From NCBI GenBank assembly GCA_014382535.1, contig JACNJN010000170.1, positions 1 through 36,137 of the forward strand: 36,137 nt of DNA, given 5' to 3'. The position numbers and the translations under genes were made by a program. Of the stretch, positions 26,870 to 33,965 are shown one piece after another. This stretch comes from Candidatus Desulfolinea nitratireducens. GTDB taxonomy: Bacteria; Chloroflexota; Anaerolineae; Anaerolineales; Villigracilaceae. Every line of letters starts with the position of its first letter. Position 1 is the stretch's first letter. The notes below the pieces were generated by a model. That model had not been told where the DNA came from. It ran no database searches and saw only the letters and a list, made by a program, of their open reading frames with translations.

Positions 26870-27853
26870 TCAGGCTTTTCCCAATACCATCGCCAGCAGC
26901 GCCATCCTGACATATAGTCCATATTCCATCTGAAGGAAATAGGCGGCGCGGGGATCGGTGTCGAAGTCGGGGCTGATCTCTCCAACGCGTGGCAGGGGGT
27001 GCATGACGATCATTTCCTGTTTGGCAGCTTTCATGATCTCGGGATTGACGACAAAGGAGCCAGCCACCTTCTCATAATCGGCGGGATTTTCGAAGCGTTC
27101 CTTTTGGACGCGGGTGACATAGAGCACGTCGGTTTCGGGGAGGACTTCCTCTAGGGTAGTGTACTCGGTTTGAGGGATATTTTTTGCAGAAACTTCGTCC
27201 ATCACATCTTTGGGCATGCGCAGGATCTCGGGGGAGACGTAATTGAGCTTGACGTCGAAAAGGGTCAACAGACGGGCCAGTGAGTGGACGGTGCGGCCAT
27301 ATTTCAGGTCGCCGAGCATGGTGATCGTCAGGCCATCCACTTTGCCAGCACCGAGTTCTTCAAAAATCGTGAAAAGATCCAGCAGTGCCTGGGTTGGATG
27401 CTCGCCGACGCCGTCGCCCGCATTCAGCACGGGTTTTTCAGCTGCTTCCGCGGCAATCGCCGCCGAGCCAACTTCGGGATGGCGCAAAACGATCACATCC
27501 GTATAGCATTCCAGCGTGCGGATGGTATCGGGCAGGCTCTCGCCCTTTGAAACCGAGGAGTATTTGACCTCGTTGATCGCCACAACGCTCCCGCCCAATC
27601 GCTGCATGGCGGCCATAAAGGATGAGGCCGTACGCGTGGAGGGTTCGTAGAACAGGTTGGCCAAAATTTTGCCTTTGAGCAGATCGAATGTGCCAACGCG
27701 CTCGACCATCCCGCGCATCTCGTGGGCTACGCCGAAGATGTATTCCAGATCGGCGCGGCTGAACTGCTTGACCGAGAGGATATCTTTGCCGTACCACTCC
27801 GCGTGGGTGTTGTCGCCAAAGGGCAGGTGGGGGGATTGGGATTCAGTGGGCAT
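26870..27853 (-). CDS. pyrB: Aspartate carbamoyltransferase, catalytic chain
   Basis: Encodes 327 residues. It joins carbamoyl phosphate and aspartate, the first committed pyrimidine step. The carbamoyl-phosphate site FYEPSTRT lies at 68-75, [16 protein letters not shown] is the 80s loop, and [12 protein letters not shown] and HPLPRVGEI complete the active site. No regulatory pyrI chain is next to it. It is followed by pyrF after 59 bases and preceded by the lipoprotein gene. AGGAG lies eight to nine bases before the ATG. Confidence 0.96.
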   Translation of the reverse strand: MPTESQSPHLPFGDNTHAEWYGKDILSVKQFSRADLEYIFGVAHEMRGMVERVGTFDLLKGKILANLFYEPSTRTASSFMAAMQRLGGSVVAINEVKYSSVSKGESLPDTIRTLECYTDVIVLRHPEVGSAAIAAEAAEKPVLNAGDGVGEHPTQALLDLFTIFEELGAGKVDGLTITMLGDLKYGRTVHSLARLLTLFDVKLNYVSPEILRMPKDVMDEVSAKNIPQTEYTTLEEVLPETDVLYVTRVQKERFENPADYEKVAGSFVVNPEIMKAAKQEMIVMHPLPRVGEISPDFDTDPRAAYFLQMEYGLYVRMALLAMVLGKA

Positions 27854-27994
27854 AATTTGGTCTCCTAGTTTGGTGGTCTTTTAGTCAAATAGTCTTTTGG
27901 TTGATAAGTTGAACTTGATATTTTGAATCGTGATGAGTGACCGGTTCGCGCTTGAATTTAGTTTGCTACTGTTTAAGCGGCGTTTTCTGGGTTG

Positions 27995-28582
27995 TTAGTC
28001 TGTGCCGCCAGTGTTGCAACCAAATCCTGTACAAGAACCATCACCGCTATCTCCATCGCTACCATCCTGTGGCGCGTTCGTGGGTTTCGTAAATGTGAAG
28101 AAATCGCTGTTGCAAATCTCTTCGCCGTCGGCATTCAGGGTGGTCACATTCCATTGGTGCTCGCCGCCCTGGTTGTAAGCCGGGTGCATGCTGAAGGCTT
28201 CCATGTAGCGGTTCTTGCTGGTTTCGGCGGTTTCGAATTCTAAAGCTAATCCATCCGGGAAGATGAAATTTAAAATATATAACTCTGCTTCATCCAACGC
28301 TGTCCAGGTGAAGGTCACTTTTCCCTCGGCGGGGAGTTCGACTTTGTCGAGGGGAGTGAGCAGTTCTACGCAATCAGGATGCTCTGGGGTAAAGGTCGCT
28401 GTGGACGCAGGTTTTTCATCTTTTACTTCTGGTGCGGCGTTGATCTTCGCAGGTTCGGGAGTGAAAGTCGCAGTTGGATCTTCCTGCGCGGCGTCATTGC
28501 TTGGAGCGGGGGTGGGTGTGCTAACGCCACAGGCGAGTGTTCCAAGTAAAAGTGCGAGGATAAGTATTAGTTTTGATTTCAT
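27995..28582 (-). CDS. Lipoprotein with Thr/Pro-rich linker and Cys-containing tail
   Basis: Encodes 195 residues. The signal peptide ends in LLGTLAC at Cys18. A Pro/Thr/Glu-rich stretch (about 20-70) precedes a beta-rich domain (LPAEGKVTFTWTALDEAELYILNFIFPDG), which looks like a fibronectin- or Ig-like fold. The tail is rich in Gly, Asp and Cys (SCTGFGCNTGG). It is probably surface-anchored, and I do not recognise a named family. AGGA lies six bases before the ATG. It is inserted between pyr genes without an obvious link to them. Confidence 0.75.
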   Translation of the reverse strand: MKSKLILILALLLGTLACGVSTPTPAPSNDAAQEDPTATFTPEPAKINAAPEVKDEKPASTATFTPEHPDCVELLTPLDKVELPAEGKVTFTWTALDEAELYILNFIFPDGLALEFETAETSKNRYMEAFSMHPAYNQGGEHQWNVTTLNADGEEICNSDFFTFTKPTNAPQDGSDGDSGDGSCTGFGCNTGGTD

Positions 28583-28600
28583 TTTTTCCTAAACTCAGAA

Positions 28601-28707
28601 CTGCATTGCATCCGCTTTTGGATGCGTTGCAGGTCGGCTTCACAAAATAGCACGTCAGCATTCGCCAGACCCACAGTGCAACGCATCCTATCGGATGCAA
28701 TGCACTG
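28601..28707. repeat. TGCATTGCATC double-hairpin repeat, copy 1
   Basis: A first hairpin, CTGCATTGCATCC against GGATGCGTTGCAG, lies at 28601-28632. A second, AGTGCAACGCATCC against GGATGCAATGCACT, spans 28675-28705. Between them lies GTCGGCTTC. The same order of motifs appears at 33671-33794. It ends at the truncated hydrolase copy. Confidence 0.75.
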
Positions 28708-28827
28708 CTACTTCTCAACTCTTTTTCTCACAAACTCCCCGATCTCATCAAAGGCCGCGCGGCTCTCCGGCAGAAAGCCAAGCGTCTGCCAGACGTGCCA
28801 CATGCCCTCGTAAACCGATAGGGTCAT
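28708..28827 (-). pseudogene. Duplicated C-terminal fragment of the alpha/beta hydrolase gene
   Basis: Forty codons including a TAG stop encode EGMWHVWQTLGFLPESRAA and flanking residues, closely matching the last 39 codons of the neighbouring intact gene. The copies lie 126 bases apart and differ by several substitutions and one codon in length. The fragment is in the same orientation, has no start region, and is bounded on both sides by TGCACTGCTAC. It is a leftover of a tandem duplication or of a lost paralogue. Confidence 0.8.
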
Positions 28828-28836
28828 GCACTGCTA

Positions 28837-29727
28837 CTAGCGTTCTATCCTCTTCACAAACGCACCGATCTCCTCAATGGCCGCGCGGCTCTCCGGCAGG
28901 AAGCCAAGCGTCTGCCAGACATGCCACATGCCCTCGTAAATCGTTAGGGTCATGTCCACATCTGCGGATTTGGCATTTTCTGCCAACAGTACAGAATCAT
29001 CCAGCAATATTTCTTCGCTGCCCACCTGGATCAACAAGGGTGGAAAACCAGCAAAGTCCGCGAAAACGGGCGAAATCAACGGATTTCGCAGATCAGCTTC
29101 GACCGCATAGCTGGATGCCCACAGGCGCAAACTCTCTTTAAGCAGCATCGCCTCAGCTTTGGCTTTGCTTTGATGGGATTCCCCGCTTAAGCTCAGGTCT
29201 GTCCATGGGGAAAGGCAGATCACGCCTGCCGGGAGGGGTTGCCCCTCAGCGCGCAGGGAGAGTGTCGCAGCAAGGCTTAATCCGCCGCCCGCCGAGTCTC
29301 CCGCGATGATGATGTTTTCAGCCCTGAAGCCCTCTCCCAGCAGCCACCGATAGGCAGCCACAGCATCGTCAACCGCTGCGGGGTAAGGATGCTCCGGTGC
29401 AAGACGATATTCCGGCAGGAAAACACGTGCTTTTGTTTTTTGCGACAATGTCGCAGATAGCAAACGATATAAAGCGATATTTCCGATGACATAGCCACCG
29501 CCATGTAGATACAAGATCACCTTCTCCGGATCTGAATCTAGATTGTAGATCCACTCGGCATTAAGTCCATTGCTATTTACTTTCTCAACAGTGATGGATG
29601 CGGGCAGCTTTCCCATCCATTTCGCAGATCGTTCTGAATTTGCACGGCTCTCTTCAATCGGGCCATACTTCTTGAAGATCAATTTGAGAAGCGTTCTGAA
29701 GATGGAATTCCTGAGTTTTGTCAACAT
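28837..29727 (-). CDS. Alpha/beta hydrolase, hormone-sensitive-lipase-like esterase
   Basis: Encodes 296 residues. The oxyanion motif HGGG (75-78), nucleophile Ser145 in GDSAG, an acid at Asp243 or Asp244 (LLDDS) and His269 (MWHVW) form a complete HSL-family (fold-3) esterase site. It should hydrolyse short-chain esters in the cytoplasm; the true substrate is unknown. The start lies three bases after the EamA stop, so it is coupled to that gene. A broken copy of its 3' end follows immediately. Confidence 0.93.
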   Translation of the reverse strand: MLTKLRNSIFRTLLKLIFKKYGPIEESRANSERSAKWMGKLPASITVEKVNSNGLNAEWIYNLDSDPEKVILYLHGGGYVIGNIALYRLLSATLSQKTKARVFLPEYRLAPEHPYPAAVDDAVAAYRWLLGEGFRAENIIIAGDSAGGGLSLAATLSLRAEGQPLPAGVICLSPWTDLSLSGESHQSKAKAEAMLLKESLRLWASSYAVEADLRNPLISPVFADFAGFPPLLIQVGSEEILLDDSVLLAENAKSADVDMTLTIYEGMWHVWQTLGFLPESRAAIEEIGAFVKRIER

Positions 29728-29730
29728 TTT

Positions 29731-30792
29731 TCAATCCTGCTTTGACGATTTTTCGTCATGCTCATGCCTGTGATGGATATCAGGCATGTGGTCGTGTTCA
29801 TGCTCTTCAGCAAGATGCTGATGTTCGCCCGCATGAGCTGCTGTGGCGAGGTCATGTCCGTGCGCTGGATCATCATGTCCATGTCCGTGCTCATGGAGTA
29901 AAGCCGTATGAATATGTGTATGCTGATGCTCTTCATTGACCAATAAATAGGCCCCACCCAGCATCAATAGGGTCGCAAATACAAAAGCGATTGTAGGCAT
30001 TTCGCTAAAAATGACAATAGAAAGCAACACACCTGCAAGTGGGGATGTTCCATATAATGCGCTGGTGCGCGCAGCGCCCAATCCACGCATCGAACGGATG
30101 AAGAGAAATGTGCTCAACCCATAGCTGATCCAGCCAAGCAGCAGGGTCCACAAGATCGAAACGAGGGGGGGAATCTGTTCGCCGAGGCTGAGTGCCAGAA
30201 AAAACGAGAATATGCCCGCGACCAACCCTTTCCACGCAACAATGGATAGGGGGTCTTTTCCGGAAATATTGCGGGTGAAATTATTATCCACACCCCAAAG
30301 CGTGGTTGCCAGCAATACCCCAAGGGCTCCCAACGATAGCCCCCATCCGCTTTCAAAATTTGTAGAGATAATGATGCTTGCCAATGTAATCACTAAAATC
30401 GCACTCCACGCGCGGCGGCTGATCGCCTCTCTAAAGACGAGCATCGCGATCAGGGTTGTTGCCGCTCCCTCGAAATTGAGCAGCAGCGATGCGCTGGAGG
30501 CGGGCGTTTTTTCCAAACTGAGCATCAAAATGATCGGCGCAGCGATCCCGCCAGAGATGATCGCGCCAGCCAGCCATTTAATATCCGTTTTACGGATCCC
30601 CGCTTCTTTTCCTTTTGATGGTTGCGCAAATTTGATCAATGCGATTCCTGATCCGCTGCCAAGATAGAGAAATGCAGCCAGAAAGATAGGATTAACATCC
30701 CCCAGTAATAATTTTGAGAGTGGCGCGCTGATTCCGAAAAATAGAGCAGCTAATAATGCTTGAATGATATAGGGGAAATTATTGGATTTCAT
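29731..30792 (-). CDS. EamA/DMT-family transporter with histidine-rich tail
   Basis: Encodes 353 residues. Two EamA repeats give about ten membrane helices (up to about 285), with FFGISAPLSKLLL opening and GTSPLAGVLLSIVIFSE in the second half. The last 65 residues are a hydrophilic tail with some 20 His plus Asp and Glu (HEHGHGHDD, HEHDHMPDIHHRHEHD). Such tails usually bind Zn, Ni or Co, so metal export or metal-regulated transport is a reasonable guess. Plain EamA proteins carry metabolites. It lies five bases after pyrC and three before the hydrolase gene, so it sits within the pyr transcript. Confidence 0.88.
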   Translation of the reverse strand: MKSNNFPYIIQALLAALFFGISAPLSKLLLGDVNPIFLAAFLYLGSGSGIALIKFAQPSKGKEAGIRKTDIKWLAGAIISGGIAAPIILMLSLEKTPASSASLLLNFEGAATTLIAMLVFREAISRRAWSAILVITLASIIISTNFESGWGLSLGALGVLLATTLWGVDNNFTRNISGKDPLSIVAWKGLVAGIFSFFLALSLGEQIPPLVSILWTLLLGWISYGLSTFLFIRSMRGLGAARTSALYGTSPLAGVLLSIVIFSEMPTIAFVFATLLMLGGAYLLVNEEHQHTHIHTALLHEHGHGHDDPAHGHDLATAAHAGEHQHLAEEHEHDHMPDIHHRHEHDEKSSKQD

Positions 30793-30797
30793 CTGCT

Positions 30798-31901
30798 CTA
30801 CTCTCTAATATTTGAACCAAAACCCTTTTTAGCCAAAATCTTTCCATCTTTAACCACCTCTTTCCCGCGGAGGAGAACCCGTGTCACGCGCCCTTTGACT
30901 TGCCAGCCTTCGAAGGGCGTCCAGCCGCATTTGGTGAATTGCTCCGCACTACGGATCTCATACCGGGCATCCTCATCCACCTCGATCCAGGTCTCGGGTT
31001 GATCCGGTAGATTGAAGATCCGTTTGGGGTTGGTATGCATCTTTTCGATGAGGTCGTCAATCCTAAGGCGGCCCTCATCTACAGCTGTGAGCAGCAGCGG
31101 AAGCGCCGTCTCCAGCCCCGGAAATCCCGGTGGGGGATTCTCGGAATCTTTCTCTTCAAGGGTATGTGGTGCGTGGTCAGTAGCGATGCAATCGATGACA
31201 TCGAGGTTTGCCCAGAGGGCATCCACGTCGGCTTGGGTGGCGAGGCGTGGGCGGACTTCGAGACGCCCCCCCCTAGCCCCCCCCGTAAACGGGGGGGGGA
31301 TGAGGGTTTCCCCACCGCTCGCGGGGGGGACGGAAGAGGGGGCGGTTAGAAGTAAATGATGCGGAGCAACTTCGCAGGTGACTTTGATTCCCTTTTCCTT
31401 GGCAGCCTTGATCAGCAAGACTTCTTCCTTTAGTGAAATATGGGCAATATGGACGGGACGATCATAGATCGCAGCGAATAAAATTCCCGCGGCCATTGTT
31501 CGGGATTCTGAGTGCAGGACAATAGGGAGATTTTTGGGGAAGCTGGCAAAATGTGCCATCCAGAGAGACATATCATCCAAACGGAGTTCGCCAAAGGTCG
31601 AGTCGAGATACATCTTTAGCCCGGCAGCGCGCGGCGCCAGCTCTGCGGCGAGTGAGGCATTATCGGGTCCGGCGCCGAGGAATTGAGCGTAATCACAGCG
31701 CGCTTTTTCTTTGGCGGAAGCAAGCCCAAGGTCGAGGGTCTTTTCGTCAAATATTGGCGGAGTGGTATTCGGCATGGCAAGAATCGTGGTGAATCCACCC
31801 GCCAACGCGGCCTGGGTCGCTGTATCCCAATCTTCTTTATGCGTGGCGCCAGGTTCGCGAACATGAACGTGGGGGTCAATTAATCCGGGGAGTTTTATCA
31901 T
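30798..31901 (-). CDS. pyrC: Dihydroorotase, CAD-like short type
   Basis: Encodes 367 residues. It closes carbamoyl-aspartate to dihydroorotate. Zinc and catalytic residues are His11 and His13 in DPHVHVREPGATHKEDW, carbamylated Lys96 in AAGLKMY, His130, His154 in HIAH, and Asp242 in TDHAPHTLEEK. The start at the first histidine motif, without an N-terminal beta domain, and the PPPGFPGLETALPLLLTAV segment resemble the dihydroorotase domain of CAD. Residues 188-213, just after the APHHL motif, are a Pro/Gly-rich insert encoded by a repeat. The ribosome binding site is poor (AAAAAAAGAACC). Confidence 0.94.
   Translation of the reverse strand: MIKLPGLIDPHVHVREPGATHKEDWDTATQAALAGGFTTILAMPNTTPPIFDEKTLDLGLASAKEKARCDYAQFLGAGPDNASLAAELAPRAAGLKMYLDSTFGELRLDDMSLWMAHFASFPKNLPIVLHSESRTMAAGILFAAIYDRPVHIAHISLKEEVLLIKAAKEKGIKVTCEVAPHHLLLTAPSSVPPASGGETLIPPPFTGGARGGRLEVRPRLATQADVDALWANLDVIDCIATDHAPHTLEEKDSENPPPGFPGLETALPLLLTAVDEGRLRIDDLIEKMHTNPKRIFNLPDQPETWIEVDEDARYEIRSAEQFTKCGWTPFEGWQVKGRVTRVLLRGKEVVKDGKILAKKGFGSNIRE
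31263..31345. repeat. GC-rich double-hairpin repeat inside pyrC, in frame
   Basis: Runs of C and G form CCCCCCCCGTAAACGGGGGGGG and then TCCCCACCGCTCGCGGGGGGGA, with outer CGCCCCC / GGGGGCG arms. It belongs to the CTCCCC family of 16165 and 19161. It encodes the PPASGGETLIPPPFTGGARGG peptide. Long homopolymer runs here invite both real slippage and sequencing error. Confidence 0.8.
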
Positions 31902-31942
31902 GGTTCTTTTTTTAGTCAGTAAGGAAAACGGATAGTATCTTA

Positions 31943-31948
31943 ATTATA
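31943..31948 (-). promoter_or_regulatory. Candidate -10 box for the pyrC transcript
   Basis: TATAAT on the minus strand, about 42 bases before the pyrC ATG and just past the uraA terminator. The -35 region is the terminator's T run and is not a good match. Confidence 0.4.
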
Positions 31949-31960
31949 GCGATTCTCGCA

Positions 31961-31996
31961 AAAAAAGGGATCAGGCTTATTCCCGATCCCTTTTTT
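31961..31996. terminator. Terminator after uraA
   Basis: A perfect 12-bp stem AAAAAAGGGATC / GATCCCTTTTTT with a 12-base loop, T runs on both sides, 14 bases past the uraA stop. It separates uraA from pyrC unless it is bypassed. Confidence 0.85.
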
Positions 31997-32009
31997 AATA
32001 AATAGAATA

Positions 32010-33359
32010 CTATTCTGAAGGTTTGAAGATCACGAAAACCAGATTCATCAGTATACCGATGATGGCTGAAAAGACGATAGCCGGAATGCCAGCCGGGAAA
32101 ACGCCGGGGATGACGAAGGGGAAGAGACCATCGGGCAGCGCCAACGCGCCACCAATGCCGGTGATGATTATTGTTGCCCCAACTGCCAGATTTGCTGGTG
32201 AAAACAAATCTACATTTTCAGACATTTTAAGGGCAATGCCTTGCATGGCGATTACGCCAAACAGATAAATGGCTAAACCACCTGTGACTGCGACAGGGAC
32301 GCTGTTGACGATGCCTGCTAGTTTTCCTATAAAACCAAGCAGGATTGCAAAGATACCAGCCGTGATCAAGACGGGCACGGAATAGTTTCGGGTGATTGCC
32401 ATCAGCGAATTATTTTCACCATAGTTGGTGCCTGCTGCGCCACCAAGGAAGCCGACGACCATATCATCGACACCATCGGCAACCAGATTCAAACCGATCA
32501 GCTCTTTGATATTGAGCGGATCGCGTTTGAGTTGCTCGGCCAGGGCATCTATGTAAAGACTCATCTGGTAAAGATGGGCAGTTGATTCCGGGATGGTCGC
32601 GATAGCGATCAAGGCAATGCTGATCACCAAGCCCCACGCGTTCGGATCTGTGAAGGCCGGGAGGGTGATATTCGGCATGCGCACCCAGGCGGCGTTAGTA
32701 ATAACGCTAAAATTTACAATACCGAGCGCGGCAGAAAGCAAATATCCAACCAACGCACCAAGTAGAATAGGCAGCATGCCAAGTAATCCTTTGCCACGCA
32801 AATAAACTGAAAAGAGTACGGTGGCAATCAGGGTAACAAAGGCAACCAACCAGTTTGCAGAAGCCATACCGAGTGCTGCACCAGCCAGCGCCACACCAAT
32901 GACAATGGCGACTGAGCCGGTTACGATGGGTGGTAAAATTTTATCGAGCGCAGCTTTGCCGATTTTCATAATGAGAAGACCGATCAGGATATTAAATAAC
33001 CCTGTTCCCATAATACCGACTTGCACCAGGCGAACACCTTCTGGGCAGTAGAAAGTATTGGGATCGCTGAAGCAGTCACCAGCGTAGAGTGACATGGCGG
33101 TTACGACCACGGCTATATATGAAAATGACGATCCATAATACATTGGGATTTTGCGTTTCGAGACCATGAGCGCAATGATCGTACCAATGCCTGATGCCAA
33201 CAGCGTCACACCGACGTCAAACTTGGTCAGGATGGCAACAAGGACTGTGGCCGGGAACATGGTTAGTACCTGTTGGAAACCAAGCGATAGCATGGCTCCG
33301 ACGGGAGGTTTATCTCCCGGCAGATAACCTTGAACAGCGGATGTTTTTGTGGCAGTCAT
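32010..33359 (-). CDS. uraA: Uracil permease, NCS2 family
   Basis: Encodes 449 residues with about 14 membrane helices. Segments diagnostic of uracil-type NCS2 carriers are IPESTAHLYQMS (about 262-273), with the transport Glu, and GAAGTNYGENNSLMAITRNYS (about 309-329). A loop with two cysteines (DCFSDPNTFYCPEG) follows helix 3. It imports uracil, probably with protons. Xanthine or broad uracil/xanthine specificity is less likely given the NYGEN motif and the pyr neighbours. AAGGAG lies six bases before the ATG. The leader contains a promoter, a short ORF and a terminator hairpin. Confidence 0.93.
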   Translation of the reverse strand: MTATKTSAVQGYLPGDKPPVGAMLSLGFQQVLTMFPATVLVAILTKFDVGVTLLASGIGTIIALMVSKRKIPMYYGSSFSYIAVVVTAMSLYAGDCFSDPNTFYCPEGVRLVQVGIMGTGLFNILIGLLIMKIGKAALDKILPPIVTGSVAIVIGVALAGAALGMASANWLVAFVTLIATVLFSVYLRGKGLLGMLPILLGALVGYLLSAALGIVNFSVITNAAWVRMPNITLPAFTDPNAWGLVISIALIAIATIPESTAHLYQMSLYIDALAEQLKRDPLNIKELIGLNLVADGVDDMVVGFLGGAAGTNYGENNSLMAITRNYSVPVLITAGIFAILLGFIGKLAGIVNSVPVAVTGGLAIYLFGVIAMQGIALKMSENVDLFSPANLAVGATIIITGIGGALALPDGLFPFVIPGVFPAGIPAIVFSAIIGILMNLVFVIFKPSE

Positions 33360-33426
33360 TCTTTCTCCTTATGGATTAGCGCACACTCAGATAGAGCATG
33401 TTTTTACCTACACCGCATGCAGGTAT

Positions 33427-33454
33427 AAAAAAAGAGAGCCGCGAAAGGCTCTCT
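33427..33454 (-). terminator. Attenuator-type terminator in the uraA leader
   Basis: On the minus strand AGAGAGCC pairs perfectly with GGCTCTCT around TTTCGC, followed by seven T. It lies about 70 bases upstream of the uraA ATG and downstream of the promoter, so it must be read through for uraA to be made. Confidence 0.8.
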
Positions 33455-33533
33455 AATGAACGAAAGGAAAAGCAGGCTCGGCCCCAATGGGCGAGGCGGC
33501 TTGTGGAGTTATGTGAAAGGGATACTTAACCAT
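33453..33533 (-). CDS. Candidate 26-residue leader peptide of uraA
   Basis: The ATG lies ten bases past the -10 box, so the message would start at or only a few bases before it. The frame (MVKYPFHITPQ...AFPFVH) ends in a TAG that overlaps the first bases of the terminator stem. The last codons are T-rich on the minus strand (GCTTTTCCTTTCGTTCAT). There is no room for a ribosome binding site, so translation would be leaderless. The arrangement resembles the pyrL leader of enterobacterial pyrBI. Confidence 0.5.
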   Translation of the reverse strand: MVKYPFHITPQAASPIGAEPAFPFVH

Positions 33534-33542
33534 ATCGTTGTG

Positions 33543-33570
33543 ATTATATGCAAGCTGATGTTCTTGTCAA
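33543..33570 (-). promoter_or_regulatory. Consensus sigma-70 promoter of uraA
   Basis: TTGACA (33570-33565) and TATAAT (33548-33543) are both perfect consensus with 16 bases between. The predicted start at about 33536 gives a leader of about 175 bases. Confidence 0.85.
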
Positions 33571-33670
33571 GAGAGTTGACGCTTTTCAGTACCATTTTTT
33601 CTATATTTTTATGTACACTGTGTATGTAGAGGATAAAAAGAATATATAGAACCTATCCTAAAAATAAGTG

Positions 33671-33794
33671 AGATGTGCATTGCATCTGGATGATGCGTTG
33701 CACATCGGCTTCGAGCAAGAAAATATATTCTTGAAAACCCGACTTGCAATAGCATGCCCTTTGGGTACGCACTTGCGAAGTGCAATGCAAATCT
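33671..33794. repeat. TGCATTGCATC hairpin repeat, copy 2
   Basis: GATGTGCATTGCATC pairs with GATGCGTTGCACATC (two mismatches), followed by the shared CGGCTTC. Further hairpins CAAGAA..TTCTTG (33715-33733) and GCACTTGCGAAGTGC (33769-33783) follow, then TGCAATGCAAATC. The left half matches the element at 28601. It lies between the divergent uraA and icd genes. The rest of the 33571-33886 gap shows nothing recognisable. Confidence 0.7.
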
Positions 33795-33886
33795 AACATC
33801 CTTTCATTACGAATTTTAGGATAGATATTTAGTATTTTTGTATGCAACATATCCGGCGAAATTACATCTAAAAAGTATGGTATTGA

Positions 33887-33928
33887 TGACAATCGTCACT
33901 GACTAGTCAGTTTTCCCCCTGCTATAAT
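33887..33928 (+). promoter_or_regulatory. icd promoter with two palindromes
   Basis: TATAAT at 33923-33928 lies 37 bases before the icd ATG. A perfect 12-bp palindrome CTGACTAGTCAG (33899-33910) overlaps the -35 position, and TGAC-aatc-GTCA (33887-33898) directly abuts it. Together they look like an operator for a dimeric regulator. Confidence 0.55.
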
Positions 33929-33965
33929 AGTTTGGCTAATTTGAATATTTTTGAAGGAGAAAGAA

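Noticed and set aside
33427-33600. PyrR-binding site or known riboswitch in the uraA leader
   Set aside because: I could not find the conserved PyrR hairpin sequence or a purine-type three-way junction; the ORF-terminator overlap explains the layout better.
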